Origin: Candidatus Omnitrophota bacterium
Lineage (GTDB): Bacteria; Omnitrophota; Gorgyraeia; Gygaellales; Profunditerraquicolaceae
DNA: 37,029 bases
Direction of reading: 5' to 3'
NCBI GenBank assembly: GCA_003644385.1
Contig: QNCD01000007.1
Location: 1 to 37,029, forward strand
How positions within the stretch are numbered: position 1 is the stretch's first letter; every line of letters starts with the position of its first letter. The notes beneath the pieces are model-generated. The model saw nothing but the letters and a program-made list of their open reading frames with translations. It did not search any database and had not been told where the DNA came from. Positions 15,113 through 24,335 of this stretch are shown here, one piece after another. A program made the translations under genes and the position numbers.

Positions 15113-15140
15113 TTGCGTATCCGTGAAAATAAAGTATAAT
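15113..15140 (+). promoter_or_regulatory. Possible promoter before the small membrane protein
   Basis: A perfect TATAAT (15135-15140) has a weak TTGCGT at 16-bp spacing upstream. Only three -35 positions match. A new start here would allow the 80-aa gene and ssb-rpsR to be expressed separately from rpsF. Confidence 0.3.
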
Positions 15141-15162
15141 ATTTAGAAGCAAAGGAGGGCAT

Positions 15163-15405
15163 ATGGAAGGAGAAATGGCTTTAGATTTTTTGTTGCAGAA
15201 TATAGCAATTTTTGCGAGTATTATCGGCATCCTCTTCGGGATTGACTTAATTTTTGGGGCTAAATTTATGAAATTGTTAAAACAACTGCTGGAAAAGTCT
15301 TTAAATCTTGACCATGTTATAATTGAGGCTAATCCTCGGATAATCATTGGTGTGGTGTTTTTGGTGCTATCGTTACTGATAATTTTTTTAATTAAGAAAG
15401 CGTAA
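15163..15405 (+). CDS. Small two-helix membrane protein of unknown function
   Basis: An 80-residue protein I do not recognise. Two hydrophobic helices are evident: about residues 8-32 (FLLQNIAIFASIIGILFGI) and 58-77 (RIIIGVVFLVLSLLIIFLI). The connecting segment of about 25 residues contains KLLKQLLEKSLNLDH. The start has a strong AAAGGAGGG site, and a TATAAT lies upstream. Lying inside the rpsF-ssb-rpsR cluster, it may be a real conserved small gene, but position alone does not show a role in translation or replication. Confidence 0.7.
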   Translation: MEGEMALDFLLQNIAIFASIIGILFGIDLIFGAKFMKLLKQLLEKSLNLDHVIIEANPRIIIGVVFLVLSLLIIFLIKKA

Positions 15406-15456
15406 TTTAGTTTGAGTTTTTAGCATTGTAATTAAAATTTAGATTCGGAGAAGAAG

Positions 15457-15903
15457 ATGGCTAATTTCAATAAGGTGATATTGGTGGGCAATTTGACTAA
15501 GGATCCGGAGTTACGTTATACTCCTCAAGGTACGGCAGTTGCAAATTTAAGAATGGCGATAAACAGGCGCTATAGAGATAGGAGCCAGAATTTAAAAGAA
15601 GAGAGCTGTTTTGTAACAGTAGTAGTCTGGAATAAACAGGCAGAGTCCTCTAACCAATATTTACGCAAAGGAAGCCCTGTCCTGGTAGAGGGAAGCTTAC
15701 AGTCCCGTTCCTGGGAAGATAACTCGGGTCAAAAGCGCAATGTTCTGGAGGTGAGGGCGCAGCGGGTACAGTTTTTAGGTTCTCCTGTCGCCAGGGAAAT
15801 GACTGGGTCAGTTCAAGAGCAGCATGTGACCGAAAACATCGAGGAGAGTACTGAATCGTCTTGGCTTGAAGAGGAACCTAAAGAGGAAGAAAATGTTAAT
15901 TAG
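15457..15903 (+). CDS. ssb: Single-stranded DNA-binding protein
   Basis: SSB (148 aa) coats single-stranded DNA in replication and repair. The OB fold covers about residues 1-108, with [33 protein letters not shown] and [16 protein letters not shown]. The C-terminal tail is acidic but ends [11 protein letters not shown] and lacks the usual DDDIPF-like tip that recruits partner proteins. The last 11 bases overlap rpsR. The rpsF-ssb-rpsR order supports this being the main chromosomal SSB despite the unusual tip. Confidence 0.93.
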   Translation: MANFNKVILVGNLTKDPELRYTPQGTAVANLRMAINRRYRDRSQNLKEESCFVTVVVWNKQAESSNQYLRKGSPVLVEGSLQSRSWEDNSGQKRNVLEVRAQRVQFLGSPVAREMTGSVQEQHVTENIEESTESSWLEEEPKEEENVN

Positions 15904-16153
15904 AAAAAGAACAAGAAACGTCAAAAAGAAAAAAAAGTTTTTACTTGCCAGAAAGAAGTTTTGCCGGTTATGCGTAGACAAAGTAAAGTCGATAGATTAT
16001 AAGGATGTAAAGAGACTGGAATCGTTTGTCAGAGAAAGAGGCAAGATAATCTCTCCGCGTATCTCTGGTAATTGCGCTAAGCACCAAAGGATGGTTAGAG
16101 AGGCAATCAAAAAAGCGAGGTTTGTATCTCTGCTTCCTTACACGCGCATATAG
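15893..16153 (+). CDS. rpsR: 30S ribosomal protein bS18
   Basis: S18 (86 aa) binds the platform of the small subunit with S6. [19 protein letters not shown] and [20 protein letters not shown] are diagnostic. The cysteines C-x2-C plus the later NCAKH suggest the zinc-binding version. The track begins at 15866, inside ssb. The ATG at 15893, preceded by AAGAGGAAG, gives the family-like start [15 protein letters not shown] and is preferred. It overlaps ssb by 11 bp, which indicates coupled translation. Confidence 0.93.
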   Translation: MLIRKRTRNVKKKKKFLLARKKFCRLCVDKVKSIDYKDVKRLESFVRERGKIISPRISGNCAKHQRMVREAIKKARFVSLLPYTRI

Positions 16154-16241
16154 CCGCACTTTTTTAAAAAATTATTTAATAAATTCTAATTTAAACTTTT
16201 CGGATAATATCCGTTTAAGAAAATCGAATAACAACGCTCCC

Positions 16242-16682
16242 ATGGAAGTTATTTTAAAACAGAATGTAGACCGGCTGGGTAAGACAGGAACAATCGTTAA
16301 GGTAAAGGACGGCTTTGCGCGTAATTTTCTTTTACCTAACGGCTTGGCTGTTGCCTTAACGCCGGAGAATCTAAAAAAACTGGAGCAGGAAAGGCAAAAA
16401 GAGTCCCTCCAGCTTGAACATTCCAAAAAAGAAGCCCTTGCCCTTAGAGAGAAGCTATCAGGATTATCTGTAACTATTAGCGTTTTAACTCACGAAGATA
16501 AACTATATGGCAGCATAACTAATTCTGAAATAGCGCAAGCCTTAAAAGAAGAGGGTTTTGATATCGACAAGAATAAAATTATTCTACAAGAGCCGATAAG
16601 GTCGCTGGGTATTTATGAGGTGTCTGTAAAACTGGCATCCGAAGTAGAAGCCAGAGTCAAAGTCTGGGTTGTGAAAAAATAA
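16242..16682 (+). CDS. rplI: 50S ribosomal protein bL9
   Basis: L9 (146 aa) spans from 23S rRNA outward through a long helix. The N-terminal domain has MEVILKQNVDRLGKTG and VKDGFARNFLLPNGLA (family signature). The connecting helix is about residues 40-73, and the C-terminal domain includes LYGSITNSEIAQAL. The track start at 16122 adds 40 residues unlike L9; the ATG at 16242 begins exactly at the family start. It has no visible ribosome-binding site. The 88-bp leader contains a small CGGAT-AAT-ATCCG hairpin (16201-16213) that could affect expression. Confidence 0.94.
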   Translation: MEVILKQNVDRLGKTGTIVKVKDGFARNFLLPNGLAVALTPENLKKLEQERQKESLQLEHSKKEALALREKLSGLSVTISVLTHEDKLYGSITNSEIAQALKEEGFDIDKNKIILQEPIRSLGIYEVSVKLASEVEARVKVWVVKK

Positions 16683-16706
16683 AGAATTCAAAAGCAGGTA
16701 TTTAAA

Positions 16707-18038
16707 ATGGCGGATATTCTTGAAAAAATTACACCCCAGAATCTAGAAGCTGAGATGGCGGTATTGGGTTCTATGCTTATAGATGAAGATGCAGTTTCAG
16801 TGGCGATAGAAAGATTAAGCAAGGAATTCTTTTACCGTGATACACATCAGAAGATATTTGAGGCGATTTCTCTTCTTTACAATAGCAATAAGGCTATTGA
16901 TATTATCACGCTTACCGACGAATTAAAAAGGTTGGCAATCCTCGATGAAATCGGCGGAGTGAGTTTCTTAACAAACCTGGTGAATTCCGTACCCACTGCC
17001 GCTAATATTAATCACTATGTTAATATTGTAAGAGAAAAAAGTATTTTGAGAACATTGATTAACAATGCCACCCGCATTGTTTCTCTATGTTACGAAAGCG
17101 AAGGTAATATCGATCAGGTTGTAGATAGCGCTGAGAAACTCATATTTGAAATAAGCGAAAGAAAAAGCCAGGGGACATACTTACATTTAAAAGAAATCAT
17201 AAAAGAGAGTATTGAAAACATCGATAGGCTTTATCAAAAAAAGGCTCATGTCACAGGTATTCCTACCGGCTATATAGATTTTGACAGCAGGACCGCAGGT
17301 TTACAGCCTTCCGATTTAATTGTTATTGCCGGAAGGCCCTCAATGGGTAAAAGTGCCCTTGCCTTGGGCATTGCCGAGTATGCGGGAGTAATAGAGAAAA
17401 TCCCGACAGCTTTCTTTAGTCTAGAAATGTCAAAGGAGCAACTGGTGCAGAGGATGCTTTGCGCGCATGCCAAAGTGGATGCGCACAAGGTCAGGACAGG
17501 TTATCTTTCGCCTTCTGACTGGCCGCGCCTTACTGCTGCAGCAGGCAAACTTTGCGAGGCGCCTATATATATAGACGATACACCGGCAATTTCCGTAATG
17601 GAATTGCGCGCTAAGGCCCGGCGCTTAAAAGCCCACCAGGACATTCGTTTAATCATTTTAGATTATTTGCAGTTAATGCGCGGAGCAGTTAATTCCGAGA
17701 ACAGGCAGCAGGAAATATCGGAGATCTCGCGCTCTTTGAAGGCATTGGCTCGGGAATTAAATGTTCCTATAGTAGCTATAAGCCAGCTTTCCCGGGCGGT
17801 AGAGTCTCGAGAAGACCATCGCCCGAAACTTTCGGACTTAAGGGAATCAGGGGCAATAGAACAGGATGCCGATGTAGTTACGCTTATCTTAAGAGAAGAA
17901 TATTATAAGCCTTCCGCCGATAACCAGGGGATTGCCGAATTAATTATTGCCAAACAGCGCAATGGTCCCGTAGGTTCAATAAAATTAGCCTTTATTAAAG
18001 AGTATACCCGGTTTGAAAACCTTGCTCCGGTTGAGTAA
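16707..18038 (+). CDS. dnaB: Replicative DNA helicase
   Basis: DnaB (443 aa) is the hexameric helicase that unwinds DNA at the fork. The N-terminal primase-interacting domain (about 8-110) has PQNLEAEMAVLGSMLID. The RecA-like ATPase domain has Walker A GRPSMGKSAL near residue 210, FSLEMSKEQL, and Walker B LIILDYLQLM near 315. The SQLSR and DLRESGAIEQDAD motifs follow. No intein is present. It follows rplI by 24 bp, the common rplI-dnaB pairing. Confidence 0.96.
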   Translation: MADILEKITPQNLEAEMAVLGSMLIDEDAVSVAIERLSKEFFYRDTHQKIFEAISLLYNSNKAIDIITLTDELKRLAILDEIGGVSFLTNLVNSVPTAANINHYVNIVREKSILRTLINNATRIVSLCYESEGNIDQVVDSAEKLIFEISERKSQGTYLHLKEIIKESIENIDRLYQKKAHVTGIPTGYIDFDSRTAGLQPSDLIVIAGRPSMGKSALALGIAEYAGVIEKIPTAFFSLEMSKEQLVQRMLCAHAKVDAHKVRTGYLSPSDWPRLTAAAGKLCEAPIYIDDTPAISVMELRAKARRLKAHQDIRLIILDYLQLMRGAVNSENRQQEISEISRSLKALARELNVPIVAISQLSRAVESREDHRPKLSDLRESGAIEQDADVVTLILREEYYKPSADNQGIAELIIAKQRNGPVGSIKLAFIKEYTRFENLAPVE

Positions 18039-18115
18039 GAAGATTTAAAGATGAATATTAATGGGATTTGGATTAAGTTTAAAGCAGTGAATTTTATTTA
18101 GGTAATTTAAATATA

Positions 18116-20476
18116 ATGCAAAGAAAAAAAATAATACTGCTGCTATGTAGCTTCTTTTTTTTATTTGGAGCTGTTTACTGCCATTGCTTCGCCCAAAACT
18201 TTCCTGATGTACAAGGTGAAGATTACAGATCTCAAGTCCCTTCCGAAAAAATAATCACCGCCATAGAAGTTAAAGGAAATAAACATATAAGTACTAATGC
18301 GATAATCTCTAAAATGAAACTGCGCGTAGGAAGCCCTTATAAAGAAAATATCGCCAGCGACGACTTGAAGCGCCTTTATTTATTGGGTTTTTTCAGCGAT
18401 ATTGAGATTAACACAGAGCTTTATAAAGAAGGGGTTAAAATAATCGTTAATGTAAAAGAAAGGCAGATTATCGAAAAAGTTTCTTTTTTGGGGATAAAAC
18501 GCCTTAATACGAAAGAAGAAAAGCTTAAGGATAGCCTTAAGACAAAGGAAGGGCAGTATTTAGATTATCCTAATCTGGAAGATGATATGCGTACCTTAAA
18601 GAAGATGTACGAGAAAATAGGTTATTCACAAACGAAAATAGATTATGAGGTTAAAATAAGCGAGGAGGCCAATAAGGCAAGGATAGAATTTAAAGTAAAC
18701 GAGGGTAAAAAGATAAGAATCAAATATATTTTTGTCGAGGGAAACAGGTCTTTTGCTAAAAACCGTATTTTAAAATTAATGAAGACGAAAAGAGCCTGGT
18801 TGTTTAATCCCGGGATACTCAAAGAAGAAGTTTTAAAGGAGGATATGGAGCGGATTAAGTCTTTTTACCGTCGGGCGGGCTTTGCCGATGTAGTGGTAGA
18901 TTATGAAGTTCGGGAAGATCCCATACGACCGTTTTTATATATTACCGTAAAGATTAATGAAGGGAAAAAATATCTCGTAGGTGATGTTAGAATAGAGGGC
19001 AATAAAGATATTCCTAAAAGGGAAATTCGCGCTAAGCTTACCCATTGTACTACGGGAAAAGTTTTTAATCAGGAAGCCTTAAAACAGGATATCGTAGAAA
19101 TACAAAGCCTATATTTTGACCGCGGTTATATTTTTGCCCAGGTGCAGGAAGTAACCAGTTTAAACCAGAGCACCGGCCGCATCGATATAGTTTATAATAT
19201 TTTTGAAAATGAAGTCGCCTACGTGGAAAAAATAAAAGTGCGCGGGAACGTAAAAACTAAAGACATAGTGGTGCGCCGCGAATTAAGAATAATGCCCGGG
19301 GACCGTTTTGACGGTAGTAAGCTTAAACGCAGTAAGGAAAGATTAGAGAACCTGGGATTTTTTGAAGAAGTAAGCTATGATACCGAAGATACGTCTGTGC
19401 CGAACAGAAAGGATTTGGTGGTAGAGGTCAAAGAGACAAAGACCGGAGCCTTTAGTTTTGGGGGCGGCTATAGCAGCGTTGACGAATTTATCGGATTTAT
19501 TGAAATAGAGCAGAAAAACTTCGATTGGAAAAACTTTCCTTATTTTACCGGAGACGGCCAGGATTTGAGGCTGAGAGGTTCAACGGGAACATTGAGCAGC
19601 AGTTTTGATTTAAGTTTTACTGAGCCTTGGCTGTTTGATTACCCTATAGCTTTTGGTTTTGACGCTTATAAAAGGAGCCACAACCGCGAAACTGATGTGG
19701 GTTACGGTTATGACGAAGATATAACAGGAGGGGACTTGCGGCTGGGGAAAGAGATATCGGAATATACAACTGCTAATTTGCTTTACCGCTATGAAACTAT
19801 AGATATAACTGATATAACCGAGAATGCCTCGGCTGACCTTACAAAAGAATACGGAGAAAATACGATCAGCAGCATGGAGTTTGGGATTACTTTTGATAGC
19901 CGCGATAATGTATTTGATCCTACCCGGGGCAATGTTTTTGCGGTATCGCTTGAAGGGGCTGGCGGGCCCTTTGCAGGGGATAAGGATTTTTTAAAACTTT
20001 ATTCGCGGGCTTCGCATTATTTGAAGGTTATTCCTCAGGGTGCGGTATTAGAGTTGAGGGCGAGGCTGGGATTGGCCGATGATTACGGGGATTCTGATAA
20101 CGTGCCCATATATAAGAGATTCTTTGCAGGCGGAGCTTATACAATAAGGGGTTACAACGAAAGGAAAGTAGGGCCGATTGATCCTTCTTCCGAGGATCCC
20201 CTGGGTGGCGAAGCCATGTTGGTGGGCAATATTGAGTATACTTACCCTTTATTTGACTTTTTGAAAGTCGCTGTTTTCTATGACATAGGAAATGTATGGG
20301 CTGAAATGGATAATATCGGTTCGGGCGGTTTCAAGTCGGGAGTGGGAATGGGTCTAAGGCTGAAGACCCCTGTCGGCCCGATTATGCTTGATTACGGTAT
20401 TCCTTTAAATAAAGAGACCGGGCAGGAAGAGAAAGGCGACGGAGAGCTGCACTTCAGCATGAGCCACGGTTTTTAA
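18116..20476 (+). CDS. bamA: Outer membrane protein assembly factor BamA
   Basis: BamA (786 aa) inserts beta-barrel proteins into the outer membrane. A signal peptide (about residues 1-27, ILLLCSFFFLFGAVYC) precedes five POTRA domains (about 45-420), each with patterns such as IEVKGNKHIST and VRIEGNKDIPKREI. The 16-strand barrel follows, with the family loop-6 motif as TIRGYNERKVGP near residue 680 and a terminal phenylalanine (LHFSMSHGF). It shows the organism is diderm. It begins the outer-membrane block and is followed 41 bp later by the Skp-like chaperone gene. Confidence 0.95.
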   Translation: MQRKKIILLLCSFFFLFGAVYCHCFAQNFPDVQGEDYRSQVPSEKIITAIEVKGNKHISTNAIISKMKLRVGSPYKENIASDDLKRLYLLGFFSDIEINTELYKEGVKIIVNVKERQIIEKVSFLGIKRLNTKEEKLKDSLKTKEGQYLDYPNLEDDMRTLKKMYEKIGYSQTKIDYEVKISEEANKARIEFKVNEGKKIRIKYIFVEGNRSFAKNRILKLMKTKRAWLFNPGILKEEVLKEDMERIKSFYRRAGFADVVVDYEVREDPIRPFLYITVKINEGKKYLVGDVRIEGNKDIPKREIRAKLTHCTTGKVFNQEALKQDIVEIQSLYFDRGYIFAQVQEVTSLNQSTGRIDIVYNIFENEVAYVEKIKVRGNVKTKDIVVRRELRIMPGDRFDGSKLKRSKERLENLGFFEEVSYDTEDTSVPNRKDLVVEVKETKTGAFSFGGGYSSVDEFIGFIEIEQKNFDWKNFPYFTGDGQDLRLRGSTGTLSSSFDLSFTEPWLFDYPIAFGFDAYKRSHNRETDVGYGYDEDITGGDLRLGKEISEYTTANLLYRYETIDITDITENASADLTKEYGENTISSMEFGITFDSRDNVFDPTRGNVFAVSLEGAGGPFAGDKDFLKLYSRASHYLKVIPQGAVLELRARLGLADDYGDSDNVPIYKRFFAGGAYTIRGYNERKVGPIDPSSEDPLGGEAMLVGNIEYTYPLFDFLKVAVFYDIGNVWAEMDNIGSGGFKSGVGMGLRLKTPVGPIMLDYGIPLNKETGQEEKGDGELHFSMSHGF

Positions 20477-20517
20477 TAGGATAATTTAAAATGTAAAATG
20501 AAAAAGGAGGATAAATA

Positions 20518-21024
20518 ATGAAAAAAACAAGAAATATTTTTTTGGTGACAATTTCATTTTCGATTATTGCGTTCAATATTGCATTTGCCGCTGAAAAAAT
20601 CGGATATATAGACGTAACGCGCACTTTTAACGAATATAACAAGACAAAGTCTTTTGACAAAGAACTTACCAATGAACAGGAAAAATATGAGAAAGAAAGA
20701 GAAAAAAAGGTTAATGAAGTTAAAAAATTACAGGATAAGATTAATCTTTTAAGCGAGAAAGAGAAAGAGGCGCAACAGCCCGCCTTGGAAGAAAAAATAA
20801 GATTACTTCAGGATTTTGACCGGCAGCAGCAGACGGAACTGCGCAAGGAACGGGATGAAAGAATGAAGGAGATTCTGAAAGATATAGACGATGCGGTAGA
20901 AGGTTACGCTGAAAAAGAAGGTTACTCTCTTATTTTTAACGACCAGGTGCTAGTTGCCCAGGATGAAGATTTAGATATAACCGATCAAATTATAAGTATT
21001 TTAAATAAGAATTCAAAAGAGTAG
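20518..21024 (+). CDS. skp: Skp/OmpH-family periplasmic chaperone
   Basis: A 168-residue periplasmic protein with a signal peptide ending IAFNIAFA before AEKIGYID. The mature start, EKIGYIDVTRTFNEY, is typical of OmpH/Skp. A long charged coiled coil (about residues 45-125) forms the tentacles that hold unfolded outer-membrane proteins. The C-terminal strand contains YSLIFNDQVLVAQ. The ATG has a strong AAAGGAGG site. The bamA-skp-lpxD order is widespread in Gram-negative bacteria and supports the call. Confidence 0.92.
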   Translation: MKKTRNIFLVTISFSIIAFNIAFAAEKIGYIDVTRTFNEYNKTKSFDKELTNEQEKYEKEREKKVNEVKKLQDKINLLSEKEKEAQQPALEEKIRLLQDFDRQQQTELRKERDERMKEILKDIDDAVEGYAEKEGYSLIFNDQVLVAQDEDLDITDQIISILNKNSKE

Positions 21025-21054
21025 AAAAAACTGCTTTTTTCGTTTATTTATACT

Positions 21055-22113
21055 ATGCGAAAAACATTAAAAGAAATAGCTTCTTATGTCGAGGGCGAGG
21101 TTATTGGTGACCAGGGATTAGTCATTACCGGCATTTCCGGAATAGAGGAGGCTGGGGAGGGGGATATTACATTTGTGGCTAATCCGAAATACATCCCGAT
21201 GATTGAGAAGACCTGCGCTTCTGCGGTGATAACCTCCCGCGATGTAAAAAAAGCCTCTAAGCCGATTATCCGCACCGATAATCCTTCGTTAGCATTTGCT
21301 AAGGTGATTTCGCTGGTAAAGCCCACTAAGAAAATTCATCCCCAGGGAGTAGACCCAAGCGCTGTTTTAGGAAAGGATGTCGCATTAGGTGAGAATGTGG
21401 CTATAGGTGCGCATACGGTTATTGCAGATAAGGTTTCAATCGGAGATAATAGCGTAATTTACGCCGGTTGCTTTATTGGTGAAGCAACACGCATAGGAAG
21501 TAATACTTTAATTCATGCCAATGTTTCTATTAGAGAAGAGACAACTATTGGCAGTAATGTTGTGATTGATAGCGGCACGGTTATCGGTTCAGACGGTTTC
21601 GGATTTATTACCATAGAAGGTAAACACCAGCGTATACCGCAGGTCGGCGTGGTAATTATTGAAGATGATGTTGAGATCGGTTCCAATGTTTGTATCGACC
21701 GTGCGCGTTTTGATAGAACCGTAATCGGACGGGGCACTAAAATAGATAACCTCGTTCATATAGCCCACAATGTAATAATCGGGCCTGATTCTCTGGTGGT
21801 TGCGCAGGTAGGTATTTCCGGAAGCACAAAAATCGGTAAAGGCGTAACTCTTGCCGGACAGGCAGGCCTGGTTGGCCATATTAGCGTTGGCGATAATGCG
21901 ATAGTTATGGCGCAGTCCGGAGTAAACAAATCTATTCCGGCTGAAACTGCTGTTTGGGGTTACCCTGCAAAGGCAGTAAATATTGCCAGGCGGGTAAATG
22001 CCTGTGTCCAGAATTTACCGCGCCTGTTTCAAACAGTGACAGGCCTTAAGAAAAAAATAGAAGAATTGGAAAAAATTATTAAAAATCAAATAGATAACCC
22101 TAAAAAAAATTAA
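21055..22113 (+). CDS. lpxD: UDP-3-O-acylglucosamine N-acyltransferase
   Basis: LpxD adds the second (N-linked) acyl chain to UDP-3-O-acyl-GlcN in lipid A synthesis, using acyl-ACP. The 352-residue protein has the uridine-binding N-terminal domain (about 1-100; GDITFVANPKYIPM) and a left-handed beta-helix of hexapeptide repeats. The catalytic histidine is in NLVHIAHNVIIG near residue 240, with IGSDGFGF before it. A C-terminal helix ends the protein. No ribosome-binding site is visible before the ATG. Ten bases separate it from lpxC-fabZ. Confidence 0.95.
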   Translation: MRKTLKEIASYVEGEVIGDQGLVITGISGIEEAGEGDITFVANPKYIPMIEKTCASAVITSRDVKKASKPIIRTDNPSLAFAKVISLVKPTKKIHPQGVDPSAVLGKDVALGENVAIGAHTVIADKVSIGDNSVIYAGCFIGEATRIGSNTLIHANVSIREETTIGSNVVIDSGTVIGSDGFGFITIEGKHQRIPQVGVVIIEDDVEIGSNVCIDRARFDRTVIGRGTKIDNLVHIAHNVIIGPDSLVVAQVGISGSTKIGKGVTLAGQAGLVGHISVGDNAIVMAQSGVNKSIPAETAVWGYPAKAVNIARRVNACVQNLPRLFQTVTGLKKKIEELEKIIKNQIDNPKKN

Positions 22114-22122
22114 TTTAAAACG

Positions 22123-23439
22123 ATGGAAAGACAAAAAACCATTGCCAAGCAGGTTACTTTAGAAGGCATCGGCTTGCATACTGCTAATAAAGTAAACCTT
22201 AATTTTAAGCCAGCGCCGGAAGATTCCGGCATTCGTTTTATCCGTACGGACTTAGCCAATAAGCCGGTTATTAAGACTTGCGTTGAGAATTTACTTGATC
22301 CTTATCAGCGCATACGCCGGACCAGCATAGGTAAAGATGGCGTTGAAATCCAGACTGTCGAACATCTCCTGGCGGCTTTAGCGGGAATGAATATAGATAA
22401 TCTTGATATCGAAATTAATAACCAGGAGGTCCCTGGCGCAGACGGCAGTAGCATTGAGTTCGCAGAGATAATCAGTCGGGCAGGTATAAAGGAACAAGAT
22501 AAAGAGCGGAATTATTTCTCTATCAAAGAGCCTATATTCGCCCAGGAAGAACAGGCCTCAATCGTAATATTGCCGGCAAAGGATTTTACTATTTCTTATA
22601 CTTTAAGCTACAATCACCCTTTACTTAAAGTACAGTTTTTAGAGATAAATATGGACCGCGAAAAATTTAAAGAGAATTTAGCCGGTGCGCGCACATTTTG
22701 CCTGGAAAGCGAAGTAGGCAATTTGCAGGAGCAGGGCATTGGTTTGGGAGCCAGTTATAGTAATACACTGGTAGTAGGTAAAGAAGGAGTAATAAATAAT
22801 AAGTTACGCTTTGAAGATGAATTTATCCGTCATAAAATTTTGGATTTAGTAGGCGATTTATATATATTAGGCCAGCCCTTAAAGGGGCATATTATTGCTT
22901 TAAAAAGCGGCCATTCACTCAACCTGAAGATGCTTAAAAAAATACATCAACAGAGAGAAAGGTATTTATTGGGAGGTGTTGGAGTAGATTCCCGCCCTAA
23001 TGATGAGCATGAGTTAGATAGAGAGGCGATTATGAAGATACTGCCTCACAGGCCGCCATTTTTATTCGTGGACAGGATTCTTTCATTAGAACAGGGAAAG
23101 CATGCCAGAGGAATAAAATATGTGACTAAGGACGATTATTATTTTAAAGGGCATTTTCCCCAGAAGCCGGTTATGCCCGGCGTTTTGATGATTGAGGCAA
23201 TGGCACAGGTAGGCGGGGTAATGATGTTGGCTGCCAAAGAGAACCGTGGAAAACTCGCCTATTTTTTAGCTGCTAATAACGTTAAATTCAGAAAAACAGT
23301 TGTCCCCGGAGATGATCTTGTACTTGATGTAACCGCAGTCAGGGTAAAATCTAAGACCGGCACAGTTCATGCTAAGGCGCTGGTAGAGGGAAAGGTAGTG
23401 GCAGAAGCAGATCTGATGTTTACGCTTTCGGAGGAATAA
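22123..23439 (+). CDS. lpxC/fabZ: LpxC-FabZ fusion (lipid A deacetylase / hydroxyacyl-ACP dehydratase)
   Basis: Two enzymes in one 438-residue chain. Residues 1 to about 280 are LpxC, the zinc deacetylase for the committed step of lipid A synthesis. Its zinc ligands H81 (VEHLLAAL), H237 and D241 (RHKILDLVGD) and the catalytic H264 (SGHSLN) are present. Residues about 298-438 are FabZ, the 3-hydroxyacyl-ACP dehydratase, with LPHRPPFLFVDRI, H344 (GHFP) and E358 (MIEAMAQ). Such fusions are known in Bacteroidetes. Because both enzymes draw on 3-hydroxyacyl-ACP, the fusion ties lipid A and fatty acid synthesis together. Confidence 0.96.
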   Translation: MERQKTIAKQVTLEGIGLHTANKVNLNFKPAPEDSGIRFIRTDLANKPVIKTCVENLLDPYQRIRRTSIGKDGVEIQTVEHLLAALAGMNIDNLDIEINNQEVPGADGSSIEFAEIISRAGIKEQDKERNYFSIKEPIFAQEEQASIVILPAKDFTISYTLSYNHPLLKVQFLEINMDREKFKENLAGARTFCLESEVGNLQEQGIGLGASYSNTLVVGKEGVINNKLRFEDEFIRHKILDLVGDLYILGQPLKGHIIALKSGHSLNLKMLKKIHQQRERYLLGGVGVDSRPNDEHELDREAIMKILPHRPPFLFVDRILSLEQGKHARGIKYVTKDDYYFKGHFPQKPVMPGVLMIEAMAQVGGVMMLAAKENRGKLAYFLAANNVKFRKTVVPGDDLVLDVTAVRVKSKTGTVHAKALVEGKVVAEADLMFTLSEE

Positions 23440-23443
23440 GTAT

Positions 23444-24256
23444 ATGCAGATACATCCCACGGCGATAATTTCCAAAAATGCTAAAATAGCTGGGCATTGT
23501 CAAATAGGGCCTTATACAGTTATCGGCGATGCTGTAACCGTGGGCGAAGCCTGCCAAATCGGCCCTTATTGCGTAATTGAAGGAAATACAACTATCGGGA
23601 AAAATTGTAAAATTTTTACCGGGGCAGTATTAGGAAGCTCCCCTCAGGATTTAAAATACAAAGACGAAAAGAGTTTTCTTAAAATAGGCGACGGTAATGT
23701 CATCAGGGAATACTGCACGTTTAACCCCGGCACAGAAGAGGGATCGGTTACTAAAATAGGAAATGATAATCTTTTTATGGCCTATTCGCATATCGCTCAT
23801 GACTGCTTTGTAGGTAGCAACTGTATAATCGCTAATAACGGCACTCTCGCCGGCCATGTCAGTATAGAAGATAAGGCTGTAGTGGGAGGTCTGGTAGCCA
23901 TACATCAGTTTGTAAGAGTGGGGACCTTGTCTATTATCGGGGGATGCTCTAAGGTGGTGCAGGATATACCTCCTTTTTCTACCTGCGACGGCCATCCAGC
24001 AAGAGTTTACGGTTTAAATCTCATCGGCTTAAAGCGCCAAGGCACAGCAAGGGAATCTATTAAACAGCTGCACCGGGCCTTTAATATTTTGTTTCACGCT
24101 GGTCTTTCCAAGAAGAATTCTTTAGAAAAAATAGAAAAGGAAATGAAACCAAGTCAGGAGGTCTCTTACCTGATAAATTTCGTAAGAAAATCAGAGAGAG
24201 GCGTTGTACGTTCCTGCCGTATTGAACGAATCAATAAAGATACCGGCATTAATTAA
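23444..24256 (+). CDS. lpxA: UDP-GlcNAc O-acyltransferase
   Basis: LpxA transfers a 3-hydroxyacyl chain to UDP-GlcNAc, the first step of lipid A synthesis. The 270-residue protein starts with the typical IHPTAIISKNAKIAGHCQIG hexapeptide pattern. GAVLGSSPQDLKYKDE and the catalytic histidine in YSHIAHDCFVG near residue 123 are present, followed by the C-terminal helical domain (ESIKQLHRAFNILF). A GGAGG site within the end of lpxC-fabZ serves its ATG. The gene uses UDP-GlcNAc made by GlmU. Confidence 0.95.
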   Translation: MQIHPTAIISKNAKIAGHCQIGPYTVIGDAVTVGEACQIGPYCVIEGNTTIGKNCKIFTGAVLGSSPQDLKYKDEKSFLKIGDGNVIREYCTFNPGTEEGSVTKIGNDNLFMAYSHIAHDCFVGSNCIIANNGTLAGHVSIEDKAVVGGLVAIHQFVRVGTLSIIGGCSKVVQDIPPFSTCDGHPARVYGLNLIGLKRQGTARESIKQLHRAFNILFHAGLSKKNSLEKIEKEMKPSQEVSYLINFVRKSERGVVRSCRIERINKDTGIN

Positions 24257-24335
24257 TCTGCTTTTTGGTTTTAGATGATTCAATATAGGCAAACTCGAAT
24301 TTATTAATAAAAAGACTTTTTGTTTTCGCATTAAT

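Noticed and set aside
15866-15892. Extension of S18 into ssb (MKRNLKRKK)
   Set aside because: The ATG at 15893 has a good ribosome-binding site and gives the normal S18 N-terminus; the extension is ssb tail read in another frame.
16122-16241. 40-residue extension of ribosomal protein L9
   Set aside because: The family start MEVILKQNV begins exactly at ATG 16242, and the extension is unlike L9.
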